Part shown: piece after piece, positions 9,570 to 18,631 of the stretch
How positions within the stretch are numbered: the first letter of the stretch is position 1
Layout: the number at the start of each line of letters is the position of its first letter
Assembly: GCA_016721605.1 (NCBI GenBank)
Contig: JADKHS010000009.1
Span: 31,090 to 95,089 of the forward strand
Direction of reading: 5' to 3'
Length of the DNA stretch: 64,000 nt
From: Nitrosomonadales bacterium
GTDB taxonomy: Bacteria; Pseudomonadota; Gammaproteobacteria; Burkholderiales; Gallionellaceae
Program-made: the position numbers and the translations under genes
Notes under the pieces: model-generated
Database searches by the model: none
Told to the model about the DNA's origin: nothing
Seen by the model: the letters and a program-made list of their open reading frames with translations, nothing else

Positions 9570-10295
9570 TTACGCCGCCTGTTCTTCAACCTGTGCCACA
9601 ATTTCGTTAAGCGCCTGTTCACGCCCCTCTAGTACTGCGTCAGCCATCCCGCGCGCATACAGGCGTATCGCTTGACTGGAATCGTCGTTACCCGGGATAA
9701 CATAATCCACACCTAGTGGGGTATGGTTGGTATCTACCACACCAATCACCGGAATACTAAGCTTCTGAGCTTCCACGATAGCGCCCTTTTGGTAACCAAC
9801 ATCAATCACAAAAATCGCGGTAGGCAGGCTCTGCATATTCTTAATGCCGCCAAGGCTGCGATCGAGCTTTTCCAGCTCGCGTTGCATCATCAAACCTTCT
9901 TTTTTGGAAATTTTTTCCATAGCCACACTATCCAACATCAAAGCTTCTAGCTCATGTAGTCGTTTAACGGATTGCTGTACTGTCTTGAAATTAGTGAGCA
10001 TTCCGCCCAGCCAACGATAATCAACAAAAGGGCTACCACAACGAAGAGCCTCTTCTTTAATAATTTCACGCGCTTGGCGCTTAGTTGCAACAAACAATAT
10101 CGTGCCTTTATTAGCAGAAATCTTGCGCACAAATTTCAACGCGTCGTTATACATAACAACGGTTTTTTCTAAATTAATAATATGAATTTTGTTGCGATGA
10201 CCAAAAATAAACGGAGCCATCTTTGGATTCCAATAACGGGTTTGATGCCCAAAATGGACGCCCGCTTCCAGCATTTGACGCATAATTACAGCCAT
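9570..10295 (-). CDS. rpsB: 30S ribosomal protein S2
   Basis: S2 is a primary-to-late assembly protein of the small ribosomal subunit. The start MAVIMRQMLEAGVHFGHQTR and the blocks NPKMAPFIFG, KIHIINLEKT and GVVDTNHTPLGVDYVIPGND are strongly conserved. The length of 241 residues is normal. GGAG lies seven bases before the ATG. It is the first gene of the translation cluster and reads on into tsf, pyrH and frr. Confidence 0.97.
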   Translation of the reverse strand: MAVIMRQMLEAGVHFGHQTRYWNPKMAPFIFGHRNKIHIINLEKTVVMYNDALKFVRKISANKGTILFVATKRQAREIIKEEALRCGSPFVDYRWLGGMLTNFKTVQQSVKRLHELEALMLDSVAMEKISKKEGLMMQRELEKLDRSLGGIKNMQSLPTAIFVIDVGYQKGAIVEAQKLSIPVIGVVDTNHTPLGVDYVIPGNDDSSQAIRLYARGMADAVLEGREQALNEIVAQVEEQAA

Positions 10296-10414
10296 AATTA
10301 CTCCATGTGTTAAGGGTTAAAGTCTTCCACCCGTCAGATCGACCCTTGCAGGCACCCCAACATGAACGAGTGTGCGAATTTCCTGCTACTTAAAAATGAA
10401 TATGCAGGACACGC

Positions 10415-10443
10415 ATTGTAACCTAAGTGCCCAATCAACTCAA
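10415..10443 (-). promoter_or_regulatory. Predicted sigma70 promoter of rpsB
   Basis: On the minus strand, TTGAGT (10443-10438) and TACAAT (10420-10415) are separated by 17 bases. This leaves a leader of about 110 bases before rpsB, long enough for the usual S2 autoregulation, although no specific structure was resolved. Confidence 0.55.
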
Positions 10444-10629
10444 ACTACGCGGTGTTGGTACTAAATAGAAAGCCCACTACTTTTGGGAGCACTTCTCCAA
10501 GCCATTGTCGCCATACCAACGTTTCTGCGTAATCTTGCGCAACACCTTAACCGTAGACATTGGATACCTCATACCGAGACTGACTTGCACATTCACACTT
10601 TCCTGCCATACTCATTAAGCTTATGATTT

Positions 10630-10930
10630 TTTTACTGATTGATCTCAGATTTTCTTTGAGCGGTCCAGTTTCATTTTTAATCGCCCGACCTCAAAAACTA
10701 TAGAATCGCTCAAGACTGGCAGACCAACCGACAAATTCGAACCTCGCTTGGCATTCAAACGACTGGATACCCAAGCTTGCAGCTCCTTTTCACACATACG
10801 ACCTATGTCGAATACACCCCAAACTCCTGGCCGCAACATTCACCGTTATTAACGCCACGGATCGTTTCAAATACGATCTTGACCTTGAACTCGCCACTAA
10901 AAACTCTTGCGCTTCGGTTCTCTCATAAGC
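10630..10930 (-). pseudogene. Relic of an IS3-family orfA transposase gene
   Basis: Read on the minus strand from about 10925, pieces in different frames give MREPKRKSF, SGEFKVKIVFETIRGV, GQEFGVYST, KELQAWVSSRLNAKRG and VGRLKMKLDRSKK. These match the order of an IS3-group OrfA: an HTH domain followed by a leucine-zipper-like segment. Frames are broken several times, no orfB is recognisable, and no terminal repeats were found. It lies upstream of the rpsB promoter and does not appear functional. The rest of 10444-10971 holds no gene that I recognise. Confidence 0.6.
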
Positions 10931-10971
10931 TAACCCTCAATTACAACAAGTTACCACCTTAATTTATTGTC

Positions 10972-11000
10972 TTGACTGAGGGTGTCACTTTACATAGACT
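10972..11000 (+). promoter_or_regulatory. Predicted sigma70 promoter of the DsrC/TusE-like gene
   Basis: TTGACT (10972-10977) and TAGACT (10995-11000) are 17 bases apart, 92 bases upstream of the ATG at 11093. Confidence 0.5.
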
Positions 11001-11092
11001 GCGGCGTCTTTGCTTTGACAACCCTGCTGCCATACAGCTAATGTTGCCTATGCTTACTCTTAAAAATATTCAATTATCAAACGGGGAAAATT

Positions 11093-11446
11093 ATGCTCGC
11101 CACCGATGTTAATAAACAAACTTATGAAACCGACAAAGAAGGTTATCTCGTCAATTTTGACGACTGGAACATAGACATCGCGAAACTCATTGCACAAACC
11201 GAAGAATTGGAAATGACCGATCATCACTGGGAGATTATCAATTTTTTGCGCGCGTACTACAAACAACATCAAAGCGCTCCAAATATTCGTGAACTAACCC
11301 AAGCCGTCAGTGAGGAATTAGGTGACGAAAAAGGCAAAAGTCCATACCTGTACGATCTGTTCCCTTCAGGACCTGCGGAACAAGGATGTAAGATCGCAGG
11401 ATTGCCCAAGCTTTTTGTAGATCCTAATGCACACACAGTTATTTAA
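11093..11446 (+). CDS. DsrC/TusE-family sulfur-carrier-like protein with atypical C-terminus
   Basis: DsrC/TusE proteins carry sulfur on C-terminal cysteines, in dissimilatory sulfur metabolism (DsrC) or in 2-thiouridine tRNA modification (TusE). The fold signature is clear: DKEGYLVNFDDWN, LTDHHW-type EMTDHHWEIINFLR, and SPYLYDLFPSGPAEQGCKIAGLPK. The cysteine in QGCKIAGLPK corresponds to the inner conserved Cys of DsrC. The usual ending PTGCV/I, with the reactive penultimate Cys, is replaced by LFVDPNAHTVI. The protein is therefore neither a standard TusE (penultimate Cys only) nor a standard DsrC (both Cys). It could be a regulatory or non-catalytic paralogue. It stands alone with its own promoter and GGGGA ribosome site, next to IS relics. 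Confidence 0.8.
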   Translation: MLATDVNKQTYETDKEGYLVNFDDWNIDIAKLIAQTEELEMTDHHWEIINFLRAYYKQHQSAPNIRELTQAVSEELGDEKGKSPYLYDLFPSGPAEQGCKIAGLPKLFVDPNAHTVI

Positions 11447-11487
11447 GGTAAGTATCTTCATTTAATTTATCTATTCTAAGATCTGTA

Positions 11488-12197
11488 GAGCCTGTTCACG
11501 ATCTTGCTAAAATCCGAGACAATGTCCGAATGCGCAAGAAAAAATACCCAAGCGACATCAGCCGCGAGCGGTTCGAGCAGACCAGGCCTCTGCTGAAAGG
11601 GGCGCGCAAGCGTACCAAGCCCAGCACGGTGGACTTGTATGAGGTCTGGAGCGGACACCAGGATAACGGCGGGAAGTAGGGTTAAAAATCAGGTTGGCGT
11701 GGCCCGTACGAGACAGGGGCACAACGCACAGCCGACGCTATTGATTGTGGCGCGCAGAGCGTGAAGAACACGGACACGGCGGGTCAGAAGGGTTATGACG
11801 CAGGCAAGAAAATCCCTGAAATCAAGCGCTACATTGCGTGGGGATACCCAAGGACTACCGCAGAGGTCACTGATCGGAAAAGCACCTTGCAGGCGATGGC
11901 ACAGTGCAAATCAGGCCTTGCGCAGGCTCAAGGTGTTCTGGCTGACGGTGGTTATGTAGGTCGACTATTTGTATTGGCAGTCAATGAAATACTGGGGGCA
12001 TCGGTGCAGATCACCAAGCGCAACGAACTGCACACCTTCGCCATCATCCCAAAGCGTTGGATGGTTGAGCGCAGCTTCGCCTGGTTGGAGAAATGCAGAC
12101 GGCTATGGAAGAGCTGTGAATGCAAACTTAATACCAGCCTGCAATTCATCCACCTTGCCTTCCTGGTTCTGCTGCTGCGAAGATCGCGAACAGGCTC
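11488..12197 (+). mobile_element. Degenerate IS5-family element with terminal inverted repeats
   Basis: The ends GAGCCTGTTCACGATCT (11488-11504) and AGATCGCGAACAGGCTC (12181-12197) are inverted repeats matching at 16 of 17 positions. Between them is the remnant transposase described separately. At about 710 bp the element is shorter than a complete copy, which points to an internal deletion between about 11680 and 11700. No clear target-site duplication was seen. Confidence 0.8.
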
Positions 12198-12201
12198 TTA
12201 G
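11530..12201 (+). pseudogene. IS5-family DDE transposase, internally deleted and frameshifted
   Basis: The N-terminal piece begins MRKKKYPSDISRERFE and runs to KPSTVDLYEVWSG, then the frame is lost and a middle portion is missing. The C-terminal piece restarts near SVKNTDTAGQKGYDAGKK and continues through VLADGGYVGR to PKRWMVERSFAWLEKCRRLWK. That block includes the DGGY and the ERSFAWLEK region that carry late catalytic residues of IS5-type DDE transposases. The central segment IAWGYPRTTAEV is also altered relative to family expectation. The enzyme is not functional. Confidence 0.75.
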
Positions 12202-12449
12202 AGTTTTATATAGTGGGCATTTCTAAAAAATACAAAATACTCAAAAAAATAAATTAATTCGTTATTTCAGAAGATTTCCCCGACTTTTTAAAAATTTTGT
12301 TCTGGATTTGCTATTTGAAGCGGTATCTGGGTGCTGTTTTTTATTTTGTTCGTAATGACCTACAAAAAGATGTTTATAATCAATGCAAAATCGCATGACA
12401 TTGTAAAACAAGACATGGCGGATTCAAGAAGCAAGCACAACAGTTAATA

Positions 12450-12710
12450 TTTAGTCACGGCTTTAGCGGGTTCCATATTAAGCCGGGTGAAGGACTCGTT
12501 GTAAACTGCTAATCGAAATCCAAGCAATTTCCTCCAATGGTTTTTGCGTGTAAATCGACTGGTCTGCTCCCTTGGGTAAATACTGGTGCAACAGTCCGTT
12601 CGTATTTTCGTTCAAACTCCGTTGCCACAGGCTGTGCGGGTCGCAAAAGTAACCGTCATCCCCAATTCATTCAGCCAGCTGCATATGTTTGCTCATCCCA
12701 GGGCCAATTG
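12450..12710 (-). pseudogene. Relic of an IS30-family transposase C-terminus
   Basis: On the minus strand the fragments GYFCDPHSLWQRSLNENTNG and LLHQYLPKGADQSIYTQKP are readable. These correspond to the third catalytic region of IS30-type DDE transposases (DPHSPWQRGTNENTNG is usual). A downstream piece LLGFRLAVYNESFTRL lies in another frame. No terminal repeats were recognised. The sequence differs from the larger IS30 copy at 26.2-27.3 kb, so it is a separate, older insertion. The remaining parts of 12198-12827 are AT-rich with no gene seen. Confidence 0.6.
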
Positions 12711-12827
12711 CGCCATACCAGTTGATAAAGCCCTTTCAGGTGGGAAAATTCTGGGCTGAAATCGTCAGAGTAAGAGTTTTCCTATAGCGTCAATGATCGC
12801 AGACAATGTTGGATAACAACTACATCT

Positions 12828-13463
12828 TTATGTGTGGGCATTTATTGCAATCTGGTTAGCACGTGCCAAATCATCTAGCGTATTAATATTAGTAAATGCA
12901 ATTGCATCATCTAATACTACCTCGCTCAAATGTAAAGTTTCTAACCAACTATTTACTTTACGCCCACCTAAATTTAGATAAGCATCTAGTTTAGGCAGTA
13001 CGTTCTTATGATAAAGAGCAATAGTAGGCTGCCGCTTCCCAGCAACGACTGCTACTGAGGCCTCCGTAGTTATCGTACTAGCTGCTTTATATAAACGGGC
13101 AATCAAATCGTCTGGTAGAAATGGGGTGTCACAAGGAACACTCGCAACCCAATCATGACGTGCAAGTCGTAGAGCGGACTGTAATCCGGCAAGTGGCCCT
13201 ATCCAATTCGGGGTTTGATCGGCAATGACAGGGTAACCAAAGCACAGATAATCATCATGCAAACCATTAGCATTAATCAAAATCTCTTCACTTTGGCGGC
13301 TGACCGAATCTAATACCCAGTCAATTAGCGCTCGTCCATGCAAGAGTTGCAAACCCTTTGCTCCGCCGATACGAGTACCCAGTCCTCCTGCCAGAATTAC
13401 AGTGGTTATTGCAGGCCGCACTGGTTCGAGAAGACCCTCAAATTCAACTTGAGTAACTCTCAT
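12828..13463 (-). CDS. mobA: Molybdenum cofactor guanylyltransferase MobA
   Basis: MobA attaches GMP to molybdopterin to form the bis-MGD cofactor of DMSO-reductase-family enzymes. The nucleotide-binding start VILAGGLGTRIGGAKGLQ is the family signature (usual form ILAGG..RMGG.KGL). VADQTPNWIGPLAGLQSAL-type sequence and the metal-binding SVPCDTPFLP follow. The 211-residue length is typical. It is a single gene with no neighbouring moa/moe genes in the window. Confidence 0.87.
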   Translation of the reverse strand: MRVTQVEFEGLLEPVRPAITTVILAGGLGTRIGGAKGLQLLHGRALIDWVLDSVSRQSEEILINANGLHDDYLCFGYPVIADQTPNWIGPLAGLQSALRLARHDWVASVPCDTPFLPDDLIARLYKAASTITTEASVAVVAGKRQPTIALYHKNVLPKLDAYLNLGGRKVNSWLETLHLSEVVLDDAIAFTNINTLDDLARANQIAINAHT

Positions 13464-13531
13464 AATATATTACAACTCAGTGCGAATGGCATAAACTGTG
13501 TTTACTAAAATCAAGACGAATAGTTTTTGGG

Positions 13532-14269
13532 TTACGCTTTATTCACATTGAATGATTTAATATACTCTTGAGCCTCGGCAGTAGTCGTTTCCTCAGCAAG
13601 TAACCCATATTTATTTTTAATCGTAATATCTGCACCATGTTCAATTAAAGCTTTTGCTGTCTCTAAATTATTAGCGCAATGTAACGCAGTGTTTCCTTTC
13701 TTATACATCCCTCCTCTTGACAACGTGCCTCCCCGTGCAAGTTGAATATTAGGATTGGCACCCGCAACCAATAAACGTTGGGCAACTTTCGGATGATTAA
13801 CCCACAAATGTAAAGGGGTAAAACTATCTTTATCTTTTAAATTAAAACTAGCACCGCAATCAATTAAAAAGATGGCAATATTAGGATCATCAACCTCGAA
13901 TAATGGAGTACGATTATTGTTATCCATGATATTAAGGTCAGCTCCACTATCAATTAATAACTTCGCTGCATCTATGCTGGCAACATAATGCAAGGGCGTT
14001 TTACCTAGAAAATCACGGATATTTAAATCTGCCCCTTGTTTAATAGCACGCTCCATTTCCTCTAAATTATTGTCCCATGTCGCTACCATTAAAGCATCAT
14101 TATCTTTCACTGCTAAAAGCGCGTTATTATCCTCAGCACGAACAATACTAGCTGCTTTTTTTGCAGCAATTGCACCTGCATCTTCTTCTAATAAAAATGC
14201 TTTAGCTTTCCCAAAGAGAGGATTATTTTCATCTGCTAATTTTTGTACTACTTTCGGCAATATCGCCAT
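13532..14269 (-). CDS. Ankyrin-repeat protein of unknown partner
   Basis: Ankyrin repeats are protein-protein interaction modules. The 245-residue protein has an N-terminal stretch of about 60 residues rich in Ala/Lys, then at least five repeats recognisable by TPLHYVAS, GADLNIMDNNNRTPLF, GASFNLKDKDSFTPLHLW, GANPNIQ and GNTALHCANNLETAKALIEHGAD. No signal peptide or membrane segment is seen, so it is probably cytosolic. AGGAG lies eight bases before the ATG. Base composition is AT-richer than the neighbours, and it lies in the IS-rich pocket, which fits horizontal acquisition. Function cannot be inferred. Confidence 0.8.
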   Translation of the reverse strand: MAILPKVVQKLADENNPLFGKAKAFLLEEDAGAIAAKKAASIVRAEDNNALLAVKDNDALMVATWDNNLEEMERAIKQGADLNIRDFLGKTPLHYVASIDAAKLLIDSGADLNIMDNNNRTPLFEVDDPNIAIFLIDCGASFNLKDKDSFTPLHLWVNHPKVAQRLLVAGANPNIQLARGGTLSRGGMYKKGNTALHCANNLETAKALIEHGADITIKNKYGLLAEETTTAEAQEYIKSFNVNKA

Positions 14270-14749
14270 GAAAAAATCTCCTGATGAATTTTGTTAACTA
14301 ACAAAGACGATCTCGCCTGGTGAGACGCTTGCTTTGCATAATTTAATGTGCATTCGTTAGTATTCTTGCAAGCATCAGAATAAAGCATTACCTGTGATGA
14401 ATTTCTTAACCATACGCCCTACACCACAGGCGATTTGCATTATCTACCCCCAATTTTTAAAGTAAATATCCGCAATGACCATCTCCAGGTGCATAGTAAG
14501 TCTCTCTCTGTAATTCCGCAATTACACAGAGGGAGTCTCGATACCCCCTTTCTCATGAAGCCATTTAGTAAAGTCCACCGTCTGAATTCGAGTCCTACCT
14601 CATGCCGCAGAATGCCGATCAAATGAGCTTAAGAATCATCATTTGCGGCAGTACAATGTGCCCGAAAATCGATAACGTAGGGATCTTACTTTCAGGATCC
14701 TTACGTAAAAATACGCCGCTTTAAAAAATTTAAAATTACAATCAATAAA
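14270..14749. other. Gene-free stretch with two hairpins
   Basis: No credible gene is seen. Two imperfect inverted repeats stand out: 14502-14535 (CTCTCTCTGTAATT against AATTACACAGAGGGAG) and about 14674-14706 (ACGTAGGGATC against GATCCTTACGT, one mismatch). The second lies just downstream of rluC on the minus strand and may help end its transcript, although no long T run follows. Confidence 0.4.
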
Positions 14750-15691
14750 TTATAAACATCTCCCATCCAGCTTATCCATGAACTCTTGTAATTCTTTTGG
14801 CAATGGTGCATTTAATCGTACAACCTCAGCCGTCAACGGATGGGCGAAGGTAATACTGTACGCATGTAAAAACATGCGCTTTAAGCGCTGCTTTATCAAT
14901 TCTTTGTTTCGTGCAAAATCACCGTACTTATCATCGCCCGCGATAGGAAAGCCCAGATGAGAAAGATGCACACGAATTTGGTGGGTGCGTCCAGTTTTAA
15001 GCTGAGCTTCGAGCAAACTGAATTCAGGCCAATTTTTTTGCAGGGTAAAGATAGTGTATGAAGCTTGCCCATCTTCGCGCACCATTACGCGCTTTTCACC
15101 ATTTTGAGCGTTAAATTTGTGCAGTGGTAATTTAACGTGCTGTTTAACATTCTGCCACTTACCTAATACTAAGCATAGGTATCGCTTGTCATTTTTTCCA
15201 TCACGCATCTGCTCGTGCAGGTTGATTAGAGCAGAGCGTTTTTTCGCCAGCAACAGTACACCCGACGTTTCACGGTCCAGGCGATGAACCAGCTCCAGAA
15301 ACTTGGCATGCGGACGGGCACTACGCAATTGCTCAATAACACCAAAACTAACCCCACTTCCGCCATGTACCGCGACTCCAGATGGCTTGTCGATCACCAA
15401 CAGCGCATCGTCTTCATACAAGATCGGAAATTCAAGCGCTGGGACATAATCACGATCTTGCGCTTCAGTTACCCGCACCGGCGGAATACGCACATGATCG
15501 CCCAGTTGCAGGCGATAAGTCTGATCCACACGCTTCTTATTCACGCGCACTTCACCGCTACGTAAAATACGATAGATATGACTCTTGGGGACACCCTTAA
15601 GGTGTTTGCATAGAAAATTATCCATGCGCTGATCGCAGCTACCCTCGTCAATCTTGGTCCATGTTACAGATTCTTTGCGTAAATTATTCAT
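14750..15691 (-). CDS. rluC: 23S rRNA pseudouridine synthase RluC
   Basis: RluC isomerises uridines 955, 2504 and 2580 (E. coli numbering) of 23S rRNA to pseudouridine. An S4 RNA-binding domain (about residues 20-80: RMDNFLCKHLKGVPKSHIYR, VRVNKKRV) precedes the RluA-type catalytic domain. The catalytic Asp is in LVHRLDRETSGVLLLAK, and the RTHQIRVHL and GDDKYGD motifs follow. The ATG at 15691 (MNNLRKESVTW) is chosen; it gives 313 residues, the usual size. The gene is divergent from rne, the same arrangement as in many proteobacteria. Confidence 0.92.
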   Translation of the reverse strand: MNNLRKESVTWTKIDEGSCDQRMDNFLCKHLKGVPKSHIYRILRSGEVRVNKKRVDQTYRLQLGDHVRIPPVRVTEAQDRDYVPALEFPILYEDDALLVIDKPSGVAVHGGSGVSFGVIEQLRSARPHAKFLELVHRLDRETSGVLLLAKKRSALINLHEQMRDGKNDKRYLCLVLGKWQNVKQHVKLPLHKFNAQNGEKRVMVREDGQASYTIFTLQKNWPEFSLLEAQLKTGRTHQIRVHLSHLGFPIAGDDKYGDFARNKELIKQRLKRMFLHAYSITFAHPLTAEVVRLNAPLPKELQEFMDKLDGRCL

Positions 15692-16062
15692 TATGCTTAT
15701 ACTTCCCGATAACGCGTATTGGCTAACGGAAAACGGGATGCGAATTCCTCGTGAGTGTGGAGCAGGCAACAATGCCGCCGCCCCGATCCAACGCAATCCG
15801 GTTAATGTCACTCACCGGAAGAAGCAGTGATAGTAATTGATTTGCGCGCTCAAAGCACCTGTGGATTTTTTTCGTGTCGCCCCTATAACAAAATTGGCGG
15901 CACCTGTTAAGTATTAACAAGCTAATAACGAGAACAATATTTTGAACAACCGTCAGCATCGCTACATCAGCATTGTTTGCACGGCTCTTATTCGCTTTCT
16001 CGCGCGCGGTTAACCGTGTGTAGACTTGTTCTGCCCGTGTTAGAGCGCGGGAGAAAAATATA
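15692..16062. other. Divergent rluC-rne intergenic region (rne leader)
   Basis: About 370 bases without a gene between two divergent genes. It must hold both promoters and the long 5' untranslated leader of rne, which in enterobacteria is the target of RNase E autoregulation. I could not resolve a specific conserved structure. Confidence 0.4.
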
Positions 16063-18501
16063 ATGAAACGCATGTTATTCAATGCGACACAAGCGGAAGA
16101 ACTCCGTGTCGCCATTGTCGATGGTCAAAAATTGATCGACCTCGACATTGAATCCGCTGGCAAAGAACAACGCAAAAGTAATATATACAAGGCCATAATT
16201 ACCCGTATCGAACCCAGCCTTGAAGCAGCTTTCGTCGAATATGGTGGCAACCGCCACGGTTTCCTGCCATTCAAAGAAGTTTCCCCCATTAATTATCTGA
16301 ATCAAGAAGGTAGCGGTCGCCCCAGTATCAAAGAAGCATTACGCGAAGGCCAAGAACTGCTCATCCAGGTAGAAAAAGACGAACGAGGTAATAAAGGAGC
16401 CGCACTAACTACTTATATTAGTCTGGCTGGCCGCTACATTGTGCTGATGCCCAATAATCCCAGCGGTGGCGGCGTATCTCGCCGTGTCGAAGGTGAAGAG
16501 CGCAATGAACTGCGCGACATCCTGTCACAATTGGAAGTGCCGCAAGGTGCAAGTATCATTGCGCGCACCGCCGGAATTGGCCGCAATTTAGAAGAGCTGC
16601 AATGGGATCTTAACTACCTCAAACAATTGTGGGATGCCATCGAAAGTGCGGCAAAAACCGAAAAGGCACCATCGCTAATCTACCTCGAAAGTAGCCTGGT
16701 GGTGCGCGCCATTCGCGACTATTTCCACCCTGAAATCGGTGAAATTCTAGTCGACACGGACGACATCTATCAGCAGGCACGAGCTTTCATGAGCACGGTG
16801 ATGCCCAATAATGTCCATGTAATCAAACGGTATCAGGATGACGTACCTTTGTTCTCACGCTTCCAGGTTGAACACCAGATTGAATCGGCGCATGCACGCC
16901 AAGTAAATCTTCCCTCCGGGGGTGCCATTGTAATTGACCATACCGAGGCACTCACCGCAATCGATATTAACTCAGCACGCGCCACGCGCGGCGCGGATAT
17001 AGAATCGACCGCACTTAATACTAATCTGGAAGCTGCTGAAGAAATTGCACGACAGATGCGCCTACGTGATTTGGGTGGTCTGATCGTGATCGATTTTATC
17101 GATATGGAAAACACCCGCAATCAGCGGGAAGTAGAAAATCGCCTGCGCGATGCCTTGCATTATGACCGTGCGCGTGTGCAGACTGGGAAAATCTCGCGCT
17201 TCGGTCTGCTAGAACTTTCGCGCCAACGCCTACAACCTAGCCTGGAAGAAACCAGCCATACTCCCTGTCCCCGTTGTAACGGCATCGGCCATATCCGCGG
17301 CATCGAATCTTCCGCCTTGCACATCCTGCGTATCATTCGGGAAGAAGCGATGAAAGAACACAGTGCCGCCATCCACGTGCAAGTGCCATTAGATGTCGCC
17401 ACCTTCTTACTTAATGAGAAGCGCACCGAAATCCATCAAATCGAATCGCGGCTAAAAGTGGTTATTACACTGATTCCAAATGCGAATATGGAAACTCCGC
17501 ACTATACCGTGACCCGTTTGCGCCAAGACGACATGACCGTTGAAAACCTACAGGCTAGTTACAAATTGGTGGCGGCACCAGAAGCAAGCCATGTTATTGC
17601 CAAAGCCGCCCAAGCGACTAAACCGCAACGCCCTCAAGCTGTAGTTCAAGGTGTCACGCCACCGCAGCCAGCACCCATGCGGGCAGTCCGAGGGGCGACA
17701 CAACCTTCTATTTTCACCAAGCTGATAGGCTGGTTTAAATCACTAGGTACAGAAGAAGCCCCCGAAAAACTGATCGCAAAACCATCCGCCAATAACTCAC
17801 CTCGACGTGATCGAGAAAACCGTAACTCAAATGGTAACCGCCCGGATAGTAATCGACCAGAAGGCAACCGTCAGCGCAATAATCCGCGTCGTGACCGTGA
17901 CGAAGCTCATCCACGCATAGAAAAAACTGTGCCAACGGCATCCAGAACACATGAACCGCGCGCTGCGCGTCCGCCCCGGCCACCGCGCGTACCAGTTGAA
18001 ACAGCGGTATTGGAAAGCTTAGCAAAAGTTGCAACTGTAACGACTGAGCCGGCGGAAGAACATAGTCAAAACACTGGACGTAAGCGTGGTCGGCGCGGTG
18101 GCCAGCGCGAACGCGAACGGCGTGATCAGCAGGTAGCCGGGCAACTACTTGGTGAACAGCCTATTCTGGCCGAAATTACACCTAGTACTGTAATGAATGT
18201 CGTTGAAGCCACACGCTATAGCGAACCTACTGAGCCACAAAATATTCAAAATATAGAATCGCGCCAACTTCCTGTTGAGCAGGTAATTACATCAACTCAG
18301 GCTAGCTCTGCATCCCATGGCAACGGGTTAGTACAGATCGAAACCGACGCAACCAAACGTTCTTCAGCGATGGCGGCCGCTGTCCAGATTGAAAATTCAC
18401 CGCCAGCATCACGTCGCCGCTCACGTCCACGTGAAATTTACAGTACGGAAAACAACGAGCCGCTGGTGCAAATTGAGACCCAACAAACTTCGAGTTTATA
18501 G
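16063..18501 (+). CDS. rne: Ribonuclease E
   Basis: RNase E is the main endonuclease of mRNA turnover and rRNA/tRNA processing and the scaffold of the degradosome, on the inner face of the membrane. The N-terminal half holds the S1 domain (about residues 35-120), the catalytic Asp regions ALTAIDINSARATRG and GGLIVIDFIDM, and the zinc-link CPRCNGIGH that joins subunits. The C-terminal third is low-complexity, basic and Pro-rich (RGRRGGQRERERR), as expected of the disordered scaffold arm. The length is 812 residues. Length and arm favour RNase E over RNase G. Two strong hairpins follow. Confidence 0.95.
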   Translation: MKRMLFNATQAEELRVAIVDGQKLIDLDIESAGKEQRKSNIYKAIITRIEPSLEAAFVEYGGNRHGFLPFKEVSPINYLNQEGSGRPSIKEALREGQELLIQVEKDERGNKGAALTTYISLAGRYIVLMPNNPSGGGVSRRVEGEERNELRDILSQLEVPQGASIIARTAGIGRNLEELQWDLNYLKQLWDAIESAAKTEKAPSLIYLESSLVVRAIRDYFHPEIGEILVDTDDIYQQARAFMSTVMPNNVHVIKRYQDDVPLFSRFQVEHQIESAHARQVNLPSGGAIVIDHTEALTAIDINSARATRGADIESTALNTNLEAAEEIARQMRLRDLGGLIVIDFIDMENTRNQREVENRLRDALHYDRARVQTGKISRFGLLELSRQRLQPSLEETSHTPCPRCNGIGHIRGIESSALHILRIIREEAMKEHSAAIHVQVPLDVATFLLNEKRTEIHQIESRLKVVITLIPNANMETPHYTVTRLRQDDMTVENLQASYKLVAAPEASHVIAKAAQATKPQRPQAVVQGVTPPQPAPMRAVRGATQPSIFTKLIGWFKSLGTEEAPEKLIAKPSANNSPRRDRENRNSNGNRPDSNRPEGNRQRNNPRRDRDEAHPRIEKTVPTASRTHEPRAARPPRPPRVPVETAVLESLAKVATVTTEPAEEHSQNTGRKRGRRGGQRERERRDQQVAGQLLGEQPILAEITPSTVMNVVEATRYSEPTEPQNIQNIESRQLPVEQVITSTQASSASHGNGLVQIETDATKRSSAMAAAVQIENSPPASRRRSRPREIYSTENNEPLVQIETQQTSSL

Positions 18502-18510
18502 TTGCACAAG

Positions 18511-18582
18511 TAATATTGCACCGATCGTGCAATATTAAAAATAATAAAGCCGCGCAATATAATTGCGCGGCTTTATTATTTT
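18511..18582 (+). terminator. Tandem hairpins after rne, the second a bidirectional terminator
   Basis: First hairpin: TAATATTGCAC-CGATC-GTGCAATATTA (18511-18537), a perfect 11-bp stem. Second: AATAATAAAGCCGCGCAAT (18540-18558) pairs perfectly over 19 bases with 18562-18580 around a three-base loop, flanked by A-rich and T-rich sides. The second can terminate both rne and the convergent phosphatase gene. Confidence 0.8.
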
Positions 18583-18631
18583 CTTGCATCATCCAACATC
18601 AAAAACATACGCCACAACACAACCCACCACT

